A stretch of 64,000 nt of DNA, from assembly GCA_964498065.1 (NCBI GenBank), contig CAZCFZ010000002.1:53586-117585 (forward strand), written 5' to 3'. This stretch comes from FEN-1297 sp964498065 (lineage in GTDB: Bacteria > Bacteroidota > Ignavibacteria > Ignavibacteriales > Ignavibacteriaceae). The notes beneath the pieces were generated by a model. It was not told where the DNA came from. It did no database searches and was given only the letters and a program-made list of their open reading frames with translations. Positions 1 to 8,791 of the stretch are shown here, piece after piece (position 1 is the first letter of the stretch; each line of letters starts with the position of its first letter). Both the position numbers and the translations under genes were made by a program.

Positions 1-1
1 A

Positions 2-1231
2 CTTTCAGCATTTAGTGCACCGCCATTTACAGGCCCGGCAGATCCGCTTGATACAACTTTTACCCCAAAGCCGGAATGGAACTTTTTATTTTTATACCAG
101 GCATTAAAATTTTTCCCGGGAGTTTTAGAAGTAATAGGTACTGTAGGAATTCCGACTTTAGTGATTATCATATTTGTCTCTTTGCCCTTCTTTGACCGGA
201 AGGGTGAAAGAAATCCGCTAAAACGTCCCGCAATGATGATTGGCGGATTTATTTTTGTAGTGTTACTGCTTACGCTTACAATTACCGGCTATAATAGTAA
301 AATAAAAACCATTAATAAATCCGCTCCAAAAAAAATAGCAGCGAAGACATTTAAATTATCATCCTCTGCACTTGCAGGACAAAAATTATTTGAAAAATAT
401 GGTTGTGTTGCCTGCCATACAATGAGCGGGAAAGGCGGAAAAATCGGACCTGATCTGACAAATGAATATCAAAGAGGTCGAACAAAAGATTGGATTATTA
501 CACAGCTTACAAATTCAAAAAAACATTTTCCGAAATCTATTATGCCTGCCTTTTCAATGTTCAACACGCAGCAGTTAAATAATTTAGCCGATTACTTACT
601 GAGTCCTCATCCTGCAGGCGGCCAAAAATCCAATAGTTCGGGTAACGTAAGTACATCAACTAATAATGAAAGCAATTTAACCAGCGAATCAAGCGCAGAA
701 ACGAACACATCTGATTCTTCAAAATCTAATACATCAAATTCAAGCAATAAATTCGAAACTCCTGGTCTGGCTGCAACTATGATTGGTAACGTTGCACATG
801 GTTCTTTATTATTTAATCAGGATTGTGAATCTTGCCATGGTTCCAACGGAACAGGCGGTATTCCGAATCCCGGTTCTTCTGCAGGTAAGGTACCTGCACT
901 TAATCCAATCAGCAAAAATTTATTCAGTAAAAACCCGCAAATTTTTGCCGATAATATAGATAAATTTATCCAGCACGGTGCAACACCGCCAGGCGCAAAT
1001 CCGGCTTTACATATGTTTGATTATGGCGATTCATATACCTTAACTCAGCAGCAGATTGCAAACATAGAAGCATATATATTGAATTTGAATGGAGTTAATC
1101 GTGCACAAATCGAAGTTACATCTTTTTCACCCAAACAATATTTTATAATTATTATTATTGTGTTTGCAGCGCTTTGCATTGGTTTGATTGCAGGTATTAA
1201 TATTAAAAATAAAAAAATGAATAATACTTAG
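2..1231 (+). CDS. cytochrome b (C-terminal part) fused to two cytochrome c domains, 5' truncated by window edge
   Basis: The frame is open from base 2, so the gene starts before the window. The first visible residues carry GPADP (about 11-15) and KPEWNF (23-28), the signature of the C-terminal half of cytochrome b (PetD/subunit IV-like), followed by a membrane helix (about 42-63) and a second helix (about 78-97). Two cytochrome c domains follow: CVACH at 135-139 with a downstream Met (PAFSM), then a Ser/Asn-rich linker, then CESCH at 275-279 with Met in LHMFDYGD. A last hydrophobic helix lies near the C-terminus. The protein would sit in the inner membrane and pass quinol electrons from the b domain to its own periplasmic hemes. 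A short model starting at GTG 161 would cut away the cytochrome b motifs. Rieske and b-heme parts are expected upstream, outside the window. Confidence 0.88.
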   Translation, partial: LSAFSAPPFTGPADPLDTTFTPKPEWNFLFLYQALKFFPGVLEVIGTVGIPTLVIIIFVSLPFFDRKGERNPLKRPAMMIGGFIFVVLLLTLTITGYNSKIKTINKSAPKKIAAKTFKLSSSALAGQKLFEKYGCVACHTMSGKGGKIGPDLTNEYQRGRTKDWIITQLTNSKKHFPKSIMPAFSMFNTQQLNNLADYLLSPHPAGGQKSNSSGNVSTSTNNESNLTSESSAETNTSDSSKSNTSNSSNKFETPGLAATMIGNVAHGSLLFNQDCESCHGSNGTGGIPNPGSSAGKVPALNPISKNLFSKNPQIFADNIDKFIQHGATPPGANPALHMFDYGDSYTLTQQQIANIEAYILNLNGVNRAQIEVTSFSPKQYFIIIIIVFAALCIGLIAGINIKNKKMNNT

Positions 1232-1518
1232 CTCCTTTGTGAAATAAAGGTGTATTGAAAAATATTATTAAAACTAAGCTCATTGAATAATTTATAAGTT
1301 TATTCCTACCGGTTATTTTTAAAATGCAGTTTAAAAATAGACAGGTAATGAGTAATCTCACATGATTTTTAATTGCTTTTTATTTTCTTGCCTTGATAAA
1401 TATAAATTATAATATTGAGCCTTTAAATATCATTACTATTTTCTAAATACTAATAAAATTTAGAGACTAAATTCTTGTTGATGTAAATTATCGTCTTGAA
1501 TAATCATAGGAGAACTTA

Positions 1519-2052
1519 ATGAAATTAAAATACTTTTTAATACTTTTTATTGGCTTAGCATTTCTTAATGTTTCGTGTACGGATCGTAAATATCAGACGG
1601 AAAAACAGCCAGCACCCGATACTTCTGAAAATCCTGTGGTTAAGCATCAGAGTCAAACTGCAAAAACACCTAAAAATAGTCAGTCAATGCAAGCAGCAGA
1701 GAAACCTAAATATGAATATCCGGATGATAATGGAATTGGGCCCATAAAAGAAGTTAAATTAGGTCCCATTAACAAAAGCCTGGTTGAAAAAGGTGAAAAA
1801 ATATTCGATACAAAATGCGTAGCATGTCATAAGCTCGATTCAAGATTAGTCGGCCCGCCTTTAAGAAATATTACGAAGAAAAATACGCCGGAATTCATAA
1901 TGAATTATTTGTTAAATACTGTAGACATGCAGAAAAAAGATCCGATAATGAAAAAATTAGTTGAAGAGTATAAAATTGTTATGCCTGACCAGCAGTTAAC
2001 CAAAGATGACGCAAGAGAAATTCTTGAATATTTTAGATCAGTAGAGAAATAA
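1519..2052 (+). CDS. cytochrome c lipoprotein (class I-like, single heme)
   Basis: A 177-residue protein with a lipoprotein signal: hydrophobic stretch then LNVSC with Cys20. A disordered Lys/Gln/Pro-rich linker (about 21-75) leads to one cytochrome c domain with CVACHK (heme Cys100, Cys103, His104) and a probable axial Met155 in the sequence KIVMPD. AGGAG at 1508-1512 supports the ATG start. It lies 287 bp downstream of the cytochrome b-c fusion, so it probably accepts electrons from that complex and shuttles them in the periplasm while tethered to a membrane. The exact redox partner is inference. Confidence 0.85.
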   Translation: MKLKYFLILFIGLAFLNVSCTDRKYQTEKQPAPDTSENPVVKHQSQTAKTPKNSQSMQAAEKPKYEYPDDNGIGPIKEVKLGPINKSLVEKGEKIFDTKCVACHKLDSRLVGPPLRNITKKNTPEFIMNYLLNTVDMQKKDPIMKKLVEEYKIVMPDQQLTKDDAREILEYFRSVEK

Positions 2053-2110
2053 AAAATCTTTTCATTTCAAATCAGTCTGCTGTAACTCGCCTTATGTAAA
2101 AGGTTTGTGA

Positions 2111-2196
2111 AAAGATGACATCTATAAAAATTTAAATAAATTTATAATACTTATAAATAAACAAACGTCAATTTTATTATAAGAGATGTCATCTTT
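2111..2196. repeat. perfect 13-bp inverted repeat, 60-nt spacer
   Basis: AAAGATGACATCT (2111-2123) is exactly complementary to AGATGTCATCTTT (2184-2196). It lies between two converging genes (stops at 2052 and 2208). It may act as a bidirectional terminator, or be the ends of a small palindromic insertion; the AT-rich 60-nt spacer has no obvious gene. Confidence 0.6.
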
Positions 2197-2207
2197 CAAC
2201 GCTACAA

Positions 2208-3275
2208 TTAAAATTTTAAATTTCCCAAGCTAATTCTAAACGGATATAATAGTTTAAATTTCGTTCCGGAGCTTGTAAATTCAATGGCAGGAGAAGGAAA
2301 TTTTAATAAATTTAAGCTTTGACGCAACCAATTCCAAAACCAGCCTCCTTTGGGAAGAAGTTTTACCAGATTATAGTCAAGCCCTATTATATATCTTCTC
2401 TGAGATAATTGATCCGGCGGACCGTTCGGGTTAAACTTAACATCTATAGCATCTGCACCATAACCGACCGCAATATTTAACCACGGCAGCCAGTATTTTT
2501 TAAGATTCTCAGGAAGGATGTTATAAACATTTAAAGACCACCAGAATGTAGAGCTGTTATAATCATCTATAAAAGTTCTAGGACGGTTTATAACGGGTTC
2601 ACCGGTCCATTCTGACGGAACATACTGCCATTTAGGAGTAATATTTTGCAAGGCCGGCACATAATGTTGAGACAAAAAGAAAAGCGGTCCCAATGCATCG
2701 AAATACCAATCGGACGGGCTAAATCCCCATTGCTTAGCAAAACCGTCTTCTGTTTCTACATAAGTTTGATATGCGAGTCCAAAGACACTTCCCCATAAAG
2801 TGGCATCATCCCATGATAAACCGGAAGCCATTAAGCCTTCACTCATGACATATGAAGTAATATAGCCGCCAAAAGCATGTCCCGCCTTATCAACTTGTAA
2901 TGCAGATACCCAGTCTTCTTCAAAATGAAATTTACCTCTGTTCCCGCTCCACCATGCATGTTGCTGATGAATATGAAGAAATACAATTGCCCCAAGATAA
3001 ACACCTCCTACAATGGCGGCATTAGTGGGTTTTAATTTTGTAATTTTTCTGGGAAGAGAACCGTCCAGTGTGTACCGACGCTCGCCTGCATATGTAAATC
3101 TTGACAGCGGTACATAATTTACCGTATCTGGAGACTGAGTATTTTTATTTATTGTAGAATCGGGTAATTCATTAAGCTGAAAGCCGAAAACACTTTGATT
3201 AAAACAATAAAATATTAAAACTAAAATAATAATAAAATTAAATTTACAATAAACGTGCTTATCTATAATCTGCAT
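2208..3275 (-). CDS. DUF2279 (YfiM-like) envelope protein
   Basis: A 355-residue exported protein: N-terminal hydrophobic signal (about 12-32), then a linker. The core has DKAGH at 129-133 followed by GGYITSYV, an acidic VETEDGF stretch and GFSPSDWYFDALG, which match the DUF2279 family of predicted periplasmic or outer-membrane-associated proteins. The function of that family is unknown. The C-terminal third looks beta-strand-rich and ends in an aromatic residue two positions from the end, as in some outer membrane proteins. It follows the gene at 3317-3904 by 41 bp on the same strand, so the two are probably co-transcribed. Confidence 0.72.
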   Translation of the reverse strand: MQIIDKHVYCKFNFIIILVLIFYCFNQSVFGFQLNELPDSTINKNTQSPDTVNYVPLSRFTYAGERRYTLDGSLPRKITKLKPTNAAIVGGVYLGAIVFLHIHQQHAWWSGNRGKFHFEEDWVSALQVDKAGHAFGGYITSYVMSEGLMASGLSWDDATLWGSVFGLAYQTYVETEDGFAKQWGFSPSDWYFDALGPLFFLSQHYVPALQNITPKWQYVPSEWTGEPVINRPRTFIDDYNSSTFWWSLNVYNILPENLKKYWLPWLNIAVGYGADAIDVKFNPNGPPDQLSQRRYIIGLDYNLVKLLPKGGWFWNWLRQSLNLLKFPSPAIEFTSSGTKFKLLYPFRISLGNLKF

Positions 3276-3316
3276 CTTAATAACTCAGCAATTCTGCATA
3301 GAATATGATTATTAAA

Positions 3317-3904
3317 TCAATATGTTCCGAATTTAAAAGTAAGTACTCCGTTATAGCCGCTTAAATCACCTTTACTTATTCCATAGTAACCATCATAGCT
3401 GCTAATAATTCTATAACTGATTCCGGCAGCAAGGTGAAGCCAATTAACAATTTTGAATTCAATATTTGCCTCAGGTTCCCAGACCAACAGGTCCTGGCTG
3501 TAATAATTTAAATGAGACGTATTTTCGTTTGAAGCTACAAAAGTAACTCCTCCGCCTGCAAATAGCATATCAAGAGATGCATGAATCGAAGCCTCCGATA
3601 AAAAGATATATTCAAATTCCAATCCGCCGTAGTTGAATCCCATAGATACATTTTGACCGGTTTGAGAATCTATATTACCTGATTTTACTTTGTTTATGAG
3701 TCCATAAATTCCGCCTCCCAAAACAATGCTTTTGTTAATCATCCAGCCTCCTCTGCCTCCGATTAATAATGCGGTTTGCCCCTTTAAAGTTGTAAATTTA
3801 AATACCGGTGCGCCAAAAGCACTACTTTCAATTTTTTGCCCGAATGAATTTGCCTGAAACAACAAAATCACAACTATAATAAGAACAGGTAAAAAACTTC
3901 TCAT
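3317..3904 (-). CDS. small outer membrane beta-barrel-like protein, function unknown
   Basis: A 195-residue protein with a clear signal peptide (about residues 1-22, ending near SFGQ). The rest alternates polar and hydrophobic residues in Gly-rich strands (GGRGGWMIN, GGGIYGLIN, MGFNYGGLEFEYIF) and ends in FKFGTY, typical of a small outer membrane barrel. I recognise no specific family. It is the first gene of a probable two-gene unit with the DUF2279 protein downstream. Confidence 0.6.
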   Translation of the reverse strand: MRSFLPVLIIVVILLFQANSFGQKIESSAFGAPVFKFTTLKGQTALLIGGRGGWMINKSIVLGGGIYGLINKVKSGNIDSQTGQNVSMGFNYGGLEFEYIFLSEASIHASLDMLFAGGGVTFVASNENTSHLNYYSQDLLVWEPEANIEFKIVNWLHLAAGISYRIISSYDGYYGISKGDLSGYNGVLTFKFGTY

Positions 3905-4316
3905 CTAAATCTCGTATACTATTACTATTTCGGATTGAAGTATAGAATTCGTTTCCAAATTAAAAGTACTATTTAACATAAAAAAATTTGCACAATTTAA
4001 CTTTTTTCTCCTTTAAATAATACATTCAAAAATTTCCATATGCATGATTTCTTCATAAATTTTAGATTTCGTGATATATCCCACCTAATTAATAATTTCC
4101 CGAATTAATCGTTAATTAAGTAACCATGATTTAAAAACGAAGCAGTACATTTTATCCTTTAAAATATTCCTTTCCCCTATTTTATCTGCCAATCAAACAA
4201 ATTTTAATACTAAATCAAGAACTTTATGTTAATTTTAAAAAAGAATATCGGTTCGTCGTCAGTAACCTTTTGTATTTTAATCAAGTCTAACCTAAAAAAT
4301 AATGGAGCAACTTATT
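3905..4316. other. intergenic region, no gene seen
   Basis: AT-rich divergent intergenic region between the beta-barrel gene (minus) and the DUF4097 gene (plus). It must hold promoters for both, but I see no convincing conserved promoter, RNA or repeat. Confidence 0.5.
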
Positions 4317-5258
4317 ATGGCCAAAAAAAATATTTTTCAAATGAGCATACTCAGCACCCTTCTTTTATTTTTCTTTAGCATTTCGTCTTTTGCTTGTAAT
4401 GATTTTTACGGAACAAGCGACAGCAATTTAAAAGTTTTAGAAGAGAGAACTTTTAACACAACCCCAGGTAAAAATTTTGAATTAAAAGCATTTTCAGGCG
4501 ATGTTTATATTTCAACGACAGATTCTCCCACAGTTTATATTAAGATTATGGGAAATGAAAAGGCCCAAAAATATGTTACGTTTGAATTTGAAAACACTGC
4601 CGACGGCGTGACTGTTTCAACTAAAAAAAAGGACAAGTGGAATTTTTTCAATTTATTTAACGGAATAAACCTCAAATTTGAGGTTAAGCTTCCTAAAAAT
4701 TATAATGCAAATGTTTCCAGCAGCGGAGGTGATATAAATTTAGATAATCTTAACGGCCGGATTATGTTAAAATCTTCGGGTGGAGATATTGCAGTTAAAA
4801 ACACCAACGGTAAATTGGACGTTTCAACTTCAGGCGGCGACATTAGTTTAAAGAATGCAACTGGAGATCAAAATTTGAGTACATCCGGTGGAGATGTTGA
4901 ATCGGTAGGATTTATTGGAAATATTGATGCCTCTACTTCAGGAGGTGATATAGTATTGAACGGCAGCAACGGTAAGATTGATGCATCTACATCCGGTGGA
5001 GAAATAAAATTAAATTATTCGGGTAAAAATTCAGGCATAAAATTACGGTCCTCCGGCGGTGATGTAGTTGTAAAACTGCCAAGTGATTTTAACGCTCATG
5101 CGGATCTGCACGCATCAGGCGGCGACATAAATTGTAAGTTTAAAGCTAATAATATTAAAAATATTTCTTCATCAAAATATGAAGCTGATTTAAATGCCGG
5201 AGGAAATTCTCTTTACATAAGAACTTCCGGAGGAAATATAAATATTCAGCAGAAGTGA
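4317..5258 (+). CDS. DUF4097-family repeat protein, exported
   Basis: Exported protein of 313 residues. An ATG at 4302 is also in frame, but GGAG at 4304-4307 lies nine bases before the ATG at 4317, so the shorter start (MAKKNIF) is preferred. A signal peptide ends near FACN. From about residue 130 onward there are at least eight copies of a short strand-turn unit of the form S-S/T-G-G-D-I/V, spaced about 18-22 residues, as in the DUF4097 beta-solenoid fold. Such proteins are surface or periplasmic with no defined reaction. A strong rho-independent terminator follows at once, so it seems to be a single-gene unit. Confidence 0.8.
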   Translation: MAKKNIFQMSILSTLLLFFFSISSFACNDFYGTSDSNLKVLEERTFNTTPGKNFELKAFSGDVYISTTDSPTVYIKIMGNEKAQKYVTFEFENTADGVTVSTKKKDKWNFFNLFNGINLKFEVKLPKNYNANVSSSGGDINLDNLNGRIMLKSSGGDIAVKNTNGKLDVSTSGGDISLKNATGDQNLSTSGGDVESVGFIGNIDASTSGGDIVLNGSNGKIDASTSGGEIKLNYSGKNSGIKLRSSGGDVVVKLPSDFNAHADLHASGGDINCKFKANNIKNISSSKYEADLNAGGNSLYIRTSGGNINIQQK

Positions 5259-5270
5259 AACCGCAGCTAG

Positions 5271-5316
5271 AAAAGCGCAGTTAATTTTTCAAGTATTTTT
5301 AACTGCGCTTTTTTTT
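5271..5316 (+). terminator. rho-independent terminator of the DUF4097 gene
   Basis: AGCGCAGTTAA (5274-5284) pairs perfectly with TTAACTGCGCT (5299-5309), followed by a run of T to 5316. It lies 13 bases after the stop codon. Confidence 0.85.
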
Positions 5317-5392
5317 ACTCCTGCCTAATTTTTATTCCTTCTTGTGAAATTTATTCTACTTTAATACTTTTGTTCAAAAGATAAATTAAATT

Positions 5393-5851
5393 ATGCATAA
5401 CCAATTGATTTACCATTTCCTTTCTGATGATGATTTGCTCAGAATATCTCATCGAATTAAAAAAGCAGAAAAAACTACGGCAGGTGAAATTTGTGTAAAT
5501 ATAAAAGAGCATCTCTCTATATTTAACAAGAACAAATCAATACGCGAATTAGCAGAAATTGAATTTTCAAAATTAGGACTAAATAATACTCGGGATAAAA
5601 CTGCCGTCTTAATATTTATCATATTAGAAAAAAGAAAATTTTATATTCTTGCCGACAGCGGAATAAATAAAAAAGTTCCGGAAAATACATGGGATACAAT
5701 TAAAGATGAAATGCAGAATATGTTTTTGAATGGAGAATTTAGCAGCGGAATTTTGTACGGGATAGACAATATAGGTAGAATTTTAACCGAACATTTCCCA
5801 ATTAAGCCGGATGATAAAAATGAAATTTCCGACCGCGTAATTTTAGAATAA
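5393..5851 (+). CDS. TPM-domain protein (TLP18.3/Psb32/MOLO-1 family)
   Basis: A 152-residue protein that matches the TPM domain: AEKTTAGEICVNI near the N-terminus, NNTRDKTAVLIFI in the middle with ILADSGI after it, then a helical part with GEFSSGILYGIDNIGRIL. No signal peptide or C-terminal membrane helix is present, unlike many YgcG-type members, so this form looks cytoplasmic. Proposed roles of TPM proteins range from phosphatase to membrane protein repair; no specific function can be assigned. It stands alone between a terminator and the convergent thioredoxin gene. Confidence 0.75.
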   Translation: MHNQLIYHFLSDDDLLRISHRIKKAEKTTAGEICVNIKEHLSIFNKNKSIRELAEIEFSKLGLNNTRDKTAVLIFIILEKRKFYILADSGINKKVPENTWDTIKDEMQNMFLNGEFSSGILYGIDNIGRILTEHFPIKPDDKNEISDRVILE

Positions 5852-5974
5852 CAATCCGAATATAGTGCATTAGGATTTTATACTAACAATGCATTTCATA
5901 ATAAAAGAATAATGACTCAAGTTCCTGCTTAATAGAATTACAAATAGTTAAAATTGCAGTAGAAAGGATTAATA

Positions 5975-6005
5975 TAAAAGGGCAAGTTTTTACCTGCCCT
6001 TAAAA
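5975..6005 (-). terminator. terminator downstream of thioredoxin gene
   Basis: AAGGGCA (5978-5984) pairs with TGCCCTT (5995-6001), with an A/T-rich tail on both sides. On the minus strand it follows the thioredoxin stop by a few bases and ends in a T-rich stretch. Confidence 0.7.
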
Positions 6006-6007
6006 TT

Positions 6008-6343
6008 TTAATTAACTGATTGGATAAATGGTTTGATTTTATTTTCAATCATATGTTTAGGAACAGCGCCAATAACACCGTCTACAATTTGTCCGTTATT
6101 AAAAATTCCCAAGGTTGGAATACTTCTGATTCCATATTGAACTGCAATATTTTGATTATCATCTGTATTCAGCTTGACAACTTTTAGTTTACCTTCGTAT
6201 TCTTTTGCAATCTCATCAACAATAGGCGCAACCATCTTGCAGGGACCGCACCAGGGCGCCCAGAAGTCAACCAGAACCGGGACATCCGAGTTTAGCACCT
6301 CATGTTCAAAATTCATGTCGCTTCCTTCTATCGTGAATTTCAT
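6008..6343 (-). CDS. trxA: thioredoxin
   Basis: A 111-residue cytoplasmic thioredoxin. The active site is WCGPC at residues 31-35 (redox Cys32 and Cys35), preceded by VDFWAP. The conserved cis-proline is in the sequence RSIPTLG. The length is typical of TrxA. AAAGGAG lies six bases before the ATG, a strong ribosome site. It reduces protein disulfides using electrons from thioredoxin reductase, which is not in the window. A terminator directly downstream suggests a monocistronic gene. Confidence 0.95.
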   Translation of the reverse strand: MKFTIEGSDMNFEHEVLNSDVPVLVDFWAPWCGPCKMVAPIVDEIAKEYEGKLKVVKLNTDDNQNIAVQYGIRSIPTLGIFNNGQIVDGVIGAVPKHMIENKIKPFIQSVN

Positions 6344-6449
6344 AATAACTCCTTTATTTAATCTGTTGATTTGATGCTATTAATTTTTTAAGGTTTCATT
6401 TAATTCAATGAATCAATCGGTTTTTAATAACAAGTTTCTGTTTACTAAC

Positions 6450-6812
6450 TCAATTTGCAATTTTTTCACTAAATAAGTCTAAATGAGTGTGCTTAAAAGC
6501 ATCACTATATTTTAATCCGAAACCCAGAAATCTATCGAGACTAGAATGTCCGAAAATTATCAGGCCTATAAAAATCAGAGTGTAATTAAAAGTATAACTT
6601 CCTATTATATAAATAAGGACGGCTAATCCTTTATGATGAAATGTATTATACAATATTGCACCGGCCTTCGGATTTATTAAATAACCAAGCATTGAAATAT
6701 CCGGGGCTAAGATAAATATTAATAACTGCAGCCATGAAAAACCTAGTAAACTATATAGGAATAAAGAGAGACAGAACATTCCTAATTCTTCAAACTTAAT
6801 TATATTCTTCAT
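6450..6812 (-). CDS. DUF4260 small membrane protein
   Basis: A 120-residue protein with about three or four hydrophobic helices and the DUF4260 hallmarks: LAPDISMLGYLINPKAG, then YNTFHHKG, then FGHSSLDRFLGFGLKY near the C-terminus. The conserved Asp, His-His and His/Asp residues suggest a metal or ion site in the membrane, but no function is established. It lies upstream of trxA on the same strand with a gap of about 100 bp and its own probable promoter. Confidence 0.8.
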   Translation of the reverse strand: MKNIIKFEELGMFCLSLFLYSLLGFSWLQLLIFILAPDISMLGYLINPKAGAILYNTFHHKGLAVLIYIIGSYTFNYTLIFIGLIIFGHSSLDRFLGFGLKYSDAFKHTHLDLFSEKIAN

Positions 6813-6994
6813 AATCTGAATAAAGATAGTTAAATGATAATATAATTTTATTAATCGATGAAATTATTTTTATGAATTTTCCGCTTATTAATTTATTTGG
6901 ATATTTTGTTCATAGATATGTTAAATAAACTTTCATCTCAAATTGTATTTACGAATTAATAATTAAAAATCTAAGTGCCTTTATTATTAAGAAA

Positions 6995-7858
6995 TTATTT
7001 TACATGAACAAATTTCTTAACCGCGAAAAAATTATTTACTTGTAGCTTATAAAAATAAACGCCGCTCGATAGATTCGAAGCATTAAAGTTTATCTGATGT
7101 TTACCGGCGGGTTCATACATGTTGACTAAGTTACCTACTTTAATCCCAAGGACATTATAAACAGTTAACAGTACTATACCGCTTTTAGGAATTGAATATT
7201 CAATTACCGTACTCGGATTAAAAGGATTGGGATAATTCTGATAAAGCGAATAGCTTAAGGGAAGTAATGGATTGGATTTAACTGCAGTTGCAATTCCGGA
7301 TAAAGAAATATCATCAAGGATAAAATAAGAACCTACGTGATAATCAATCCCGCTGGATGCTGAGCCGAGAATAATAAAATATATAACGCATGTATCGGGC
7401 ACTTCAGTCGATAAATATTTTATATTATACGAAAACAATTTATATGAAGAGGAAGGAGCTAAACTGTCCACACTGTATGCAATTTGCTTGCCGGTTTTCA
7501 TCATGTTTACATTCACTATAAATATATCACCGCTATCCGAGGAAAACTGATAATAGCCTTCGATTTTTGCAAATAGTTGATCAATGGGAAAACCATCTCC
7601 GTTAGTTCCGGATCGGATAAACGGATTAGCGATTGGAGGATTTGCAAGTGAAGTATTAATAACGCTGCCTTTTAGTGCATAAAAACCGGAATGTTTATCT
7701 GTAGTTCTTGTTATATTTATATATTGTCCATTTACATTTGATGTATTCCAATCATCAGGTTGTCCGCTTGTCCAATTCTCAAAACTCCCATTAGGTACCT
7801 GAGCAAATGTTAAGGATACAATAAAAAAAGATAATACTATTCCCCTTACTTCTTTCAT
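6995..7858 (-). CDS. T9SS type A sorting domain-containing secreted protein
   Basis: A 287-residue secreted protein. It has a signal peptide (about 1-19, ending LTFAQ). The body starts NGSFENWTSGQPDDW, a start often seen in carbohydrate-binding-like jelly-roll domains that are appended to T9SS cargo. The last 85 residues form the type IX secretion sorting domain: NYPNPFNPSTVIEYSIP, then VYNVLG, then NLSSGVYFYKL and a basic end. The domain sends the protein through the T9SS outer membrane pore, where it would be cleaved. AAGGGA lies before the start codon. The biological substrate of the body is unknown. Confidence 0.85.
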   Translation of the reverse strand: MKEVRGIVLSFFIVSLTFAQVPNGSFENWTSGQPDDWNTSNVNGQYINITRTTDKHSGFYALKGSVINTSLANPPIANPFIRSGTNGDGFPIDQLFAKIEGYYQFSSDSGDIFIVNVNMMKTGKQIAYSVDSLAPSSSYKLFSYNIKYLSTEVPDTCVIYFIILGSASSGIDYHVGSYFILDDISLSGIATAVKSNPLLPLSYSLYQNYPNPFNPSTVIEYSIPKSGIVLLTVYNVLGIKVGNLVNMYEPAGKHQINFNASNLSSGVYFYKLQVNNFFAVKKFVHVK

Positions 7859-8341
7859 TTTTATTCCCTTCCAATTTCCATATTTGCGTAAAAACCTTAA
7901 AATATATTTTTAATTAATACGAATTGGCAATGTCACAACAATAATTAATAAATCCCTTTTATATTATTCCCTCCAAGAAACAGCTAAAGCTTAATTTGAT
8001 TATTGATTTTTTAACAAGCTAAAATAAAAATATTTAAAAGTCAAAGACTTTCTAAACCATGTGCGCTTAAGAACTTAAGTCACCTCCCTCATTAAATTAC
8101 CGGTGGAAAGGTAATTTAGAATAAAGCCATCCATTCTATTTTTTCTCTTTGGTTAAATCAAAGATAAAATAAAAGAATAATTTTTATTTTAAGGCGAAAT
8201 AATTTTTAAAATTCAACTAAAATTAGTGAACTTATTAAAAGGAAATATTTGACTTTAAAAATTAAAAATATGATTTTCAAATAGAATTATTTTATAATTT
8301 CAAATTGGGAATCCATTTTAATAATTAAAATCCCCTAAATT
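7859..8341. other. intergenic region with hairpin and small palindrome
   Basis: A 483-bp divergent gap. It holds TAAATTACC (8093-8101) paired with GGTAATTTA (8110-8118), and the direct pair of CTTAAG palindromes at 8066-8079. On the minus strand GGGAGGTGA occurs near 8080-8089 but opens no reading frame worth reporting. The region could be a structured leader of either flanking gene. Confidence 0.4.
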
Positions 8342-8734
8342 ATGTTTTTCAAATTATTCTTTTTATTTGCGATAATTCCGATTATAGAGCTTTATGTACT
8401 TTTAAAAATAGGCTCAATTATAGGTCCTTTGAATACAGTAATAATAATATTAATTACCGCCAGCGTAGGTGCATTTTTAGCAAAGCAAGAAGGTTTTAAA
8501 GTAATTAAAAAAATTAACCAGGCTCTCCATGAGGGGAAAACACCTACACAAGAATTGCTAAACGGATTATATATTCTTTTAGGAGGTTTCCTTTTATTAA
8601 CGCCTGGATTTATAACTGACATTGCAGGCATTACTATGTTAATTACCCCAATAAGGACAAAGTATTGCAAGATTACGGAAAAATTTATCAGTAAAAAATT
8701 TGAGCTTGGTGATTGGGATACAAACAAATTTTAA
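8342..8734 (+). CDS. fxsA: FxsA family membrane protein
   Basis: A 130-residue membrane protein matching FxsA: IIPIIELYVLLKIG in the first helix, ITASVGAFLAKQEGF, and a second helical hairpin with LLGGFLLLTPGFITDIAG, the most conserved block of the family. FxsA is named for relief of F-plasmid exclusion of phage T7 in E. coli; the normal cellular function is unknown. The gene is isolated between the T9SS protein and the convergent phosphodiesterase. Confidence 0.85.
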   Translation: MFFKLFFLFAIIPIIELYVLLKIGSIIGPLNTVIIILITASVGAFLAKQEGFKVIKKINQALHEGKTPTQELLNGLYILLGGFLLLTPGFITDIAGITMLITPIRTKYCKITEKFISKKFELGDWDTNKF

Positions 8735-8791
8735 TTTTTCATATCTCTGCAATCGAACTGAATTATTTTTATACAAGAAAGTGATTTAAAT

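Noticed and set aside
8392..8727. 111-codon minus-strand frame opposite fxsA
   Set aside because: Antisense shadow; fxsA carries the family motifs.
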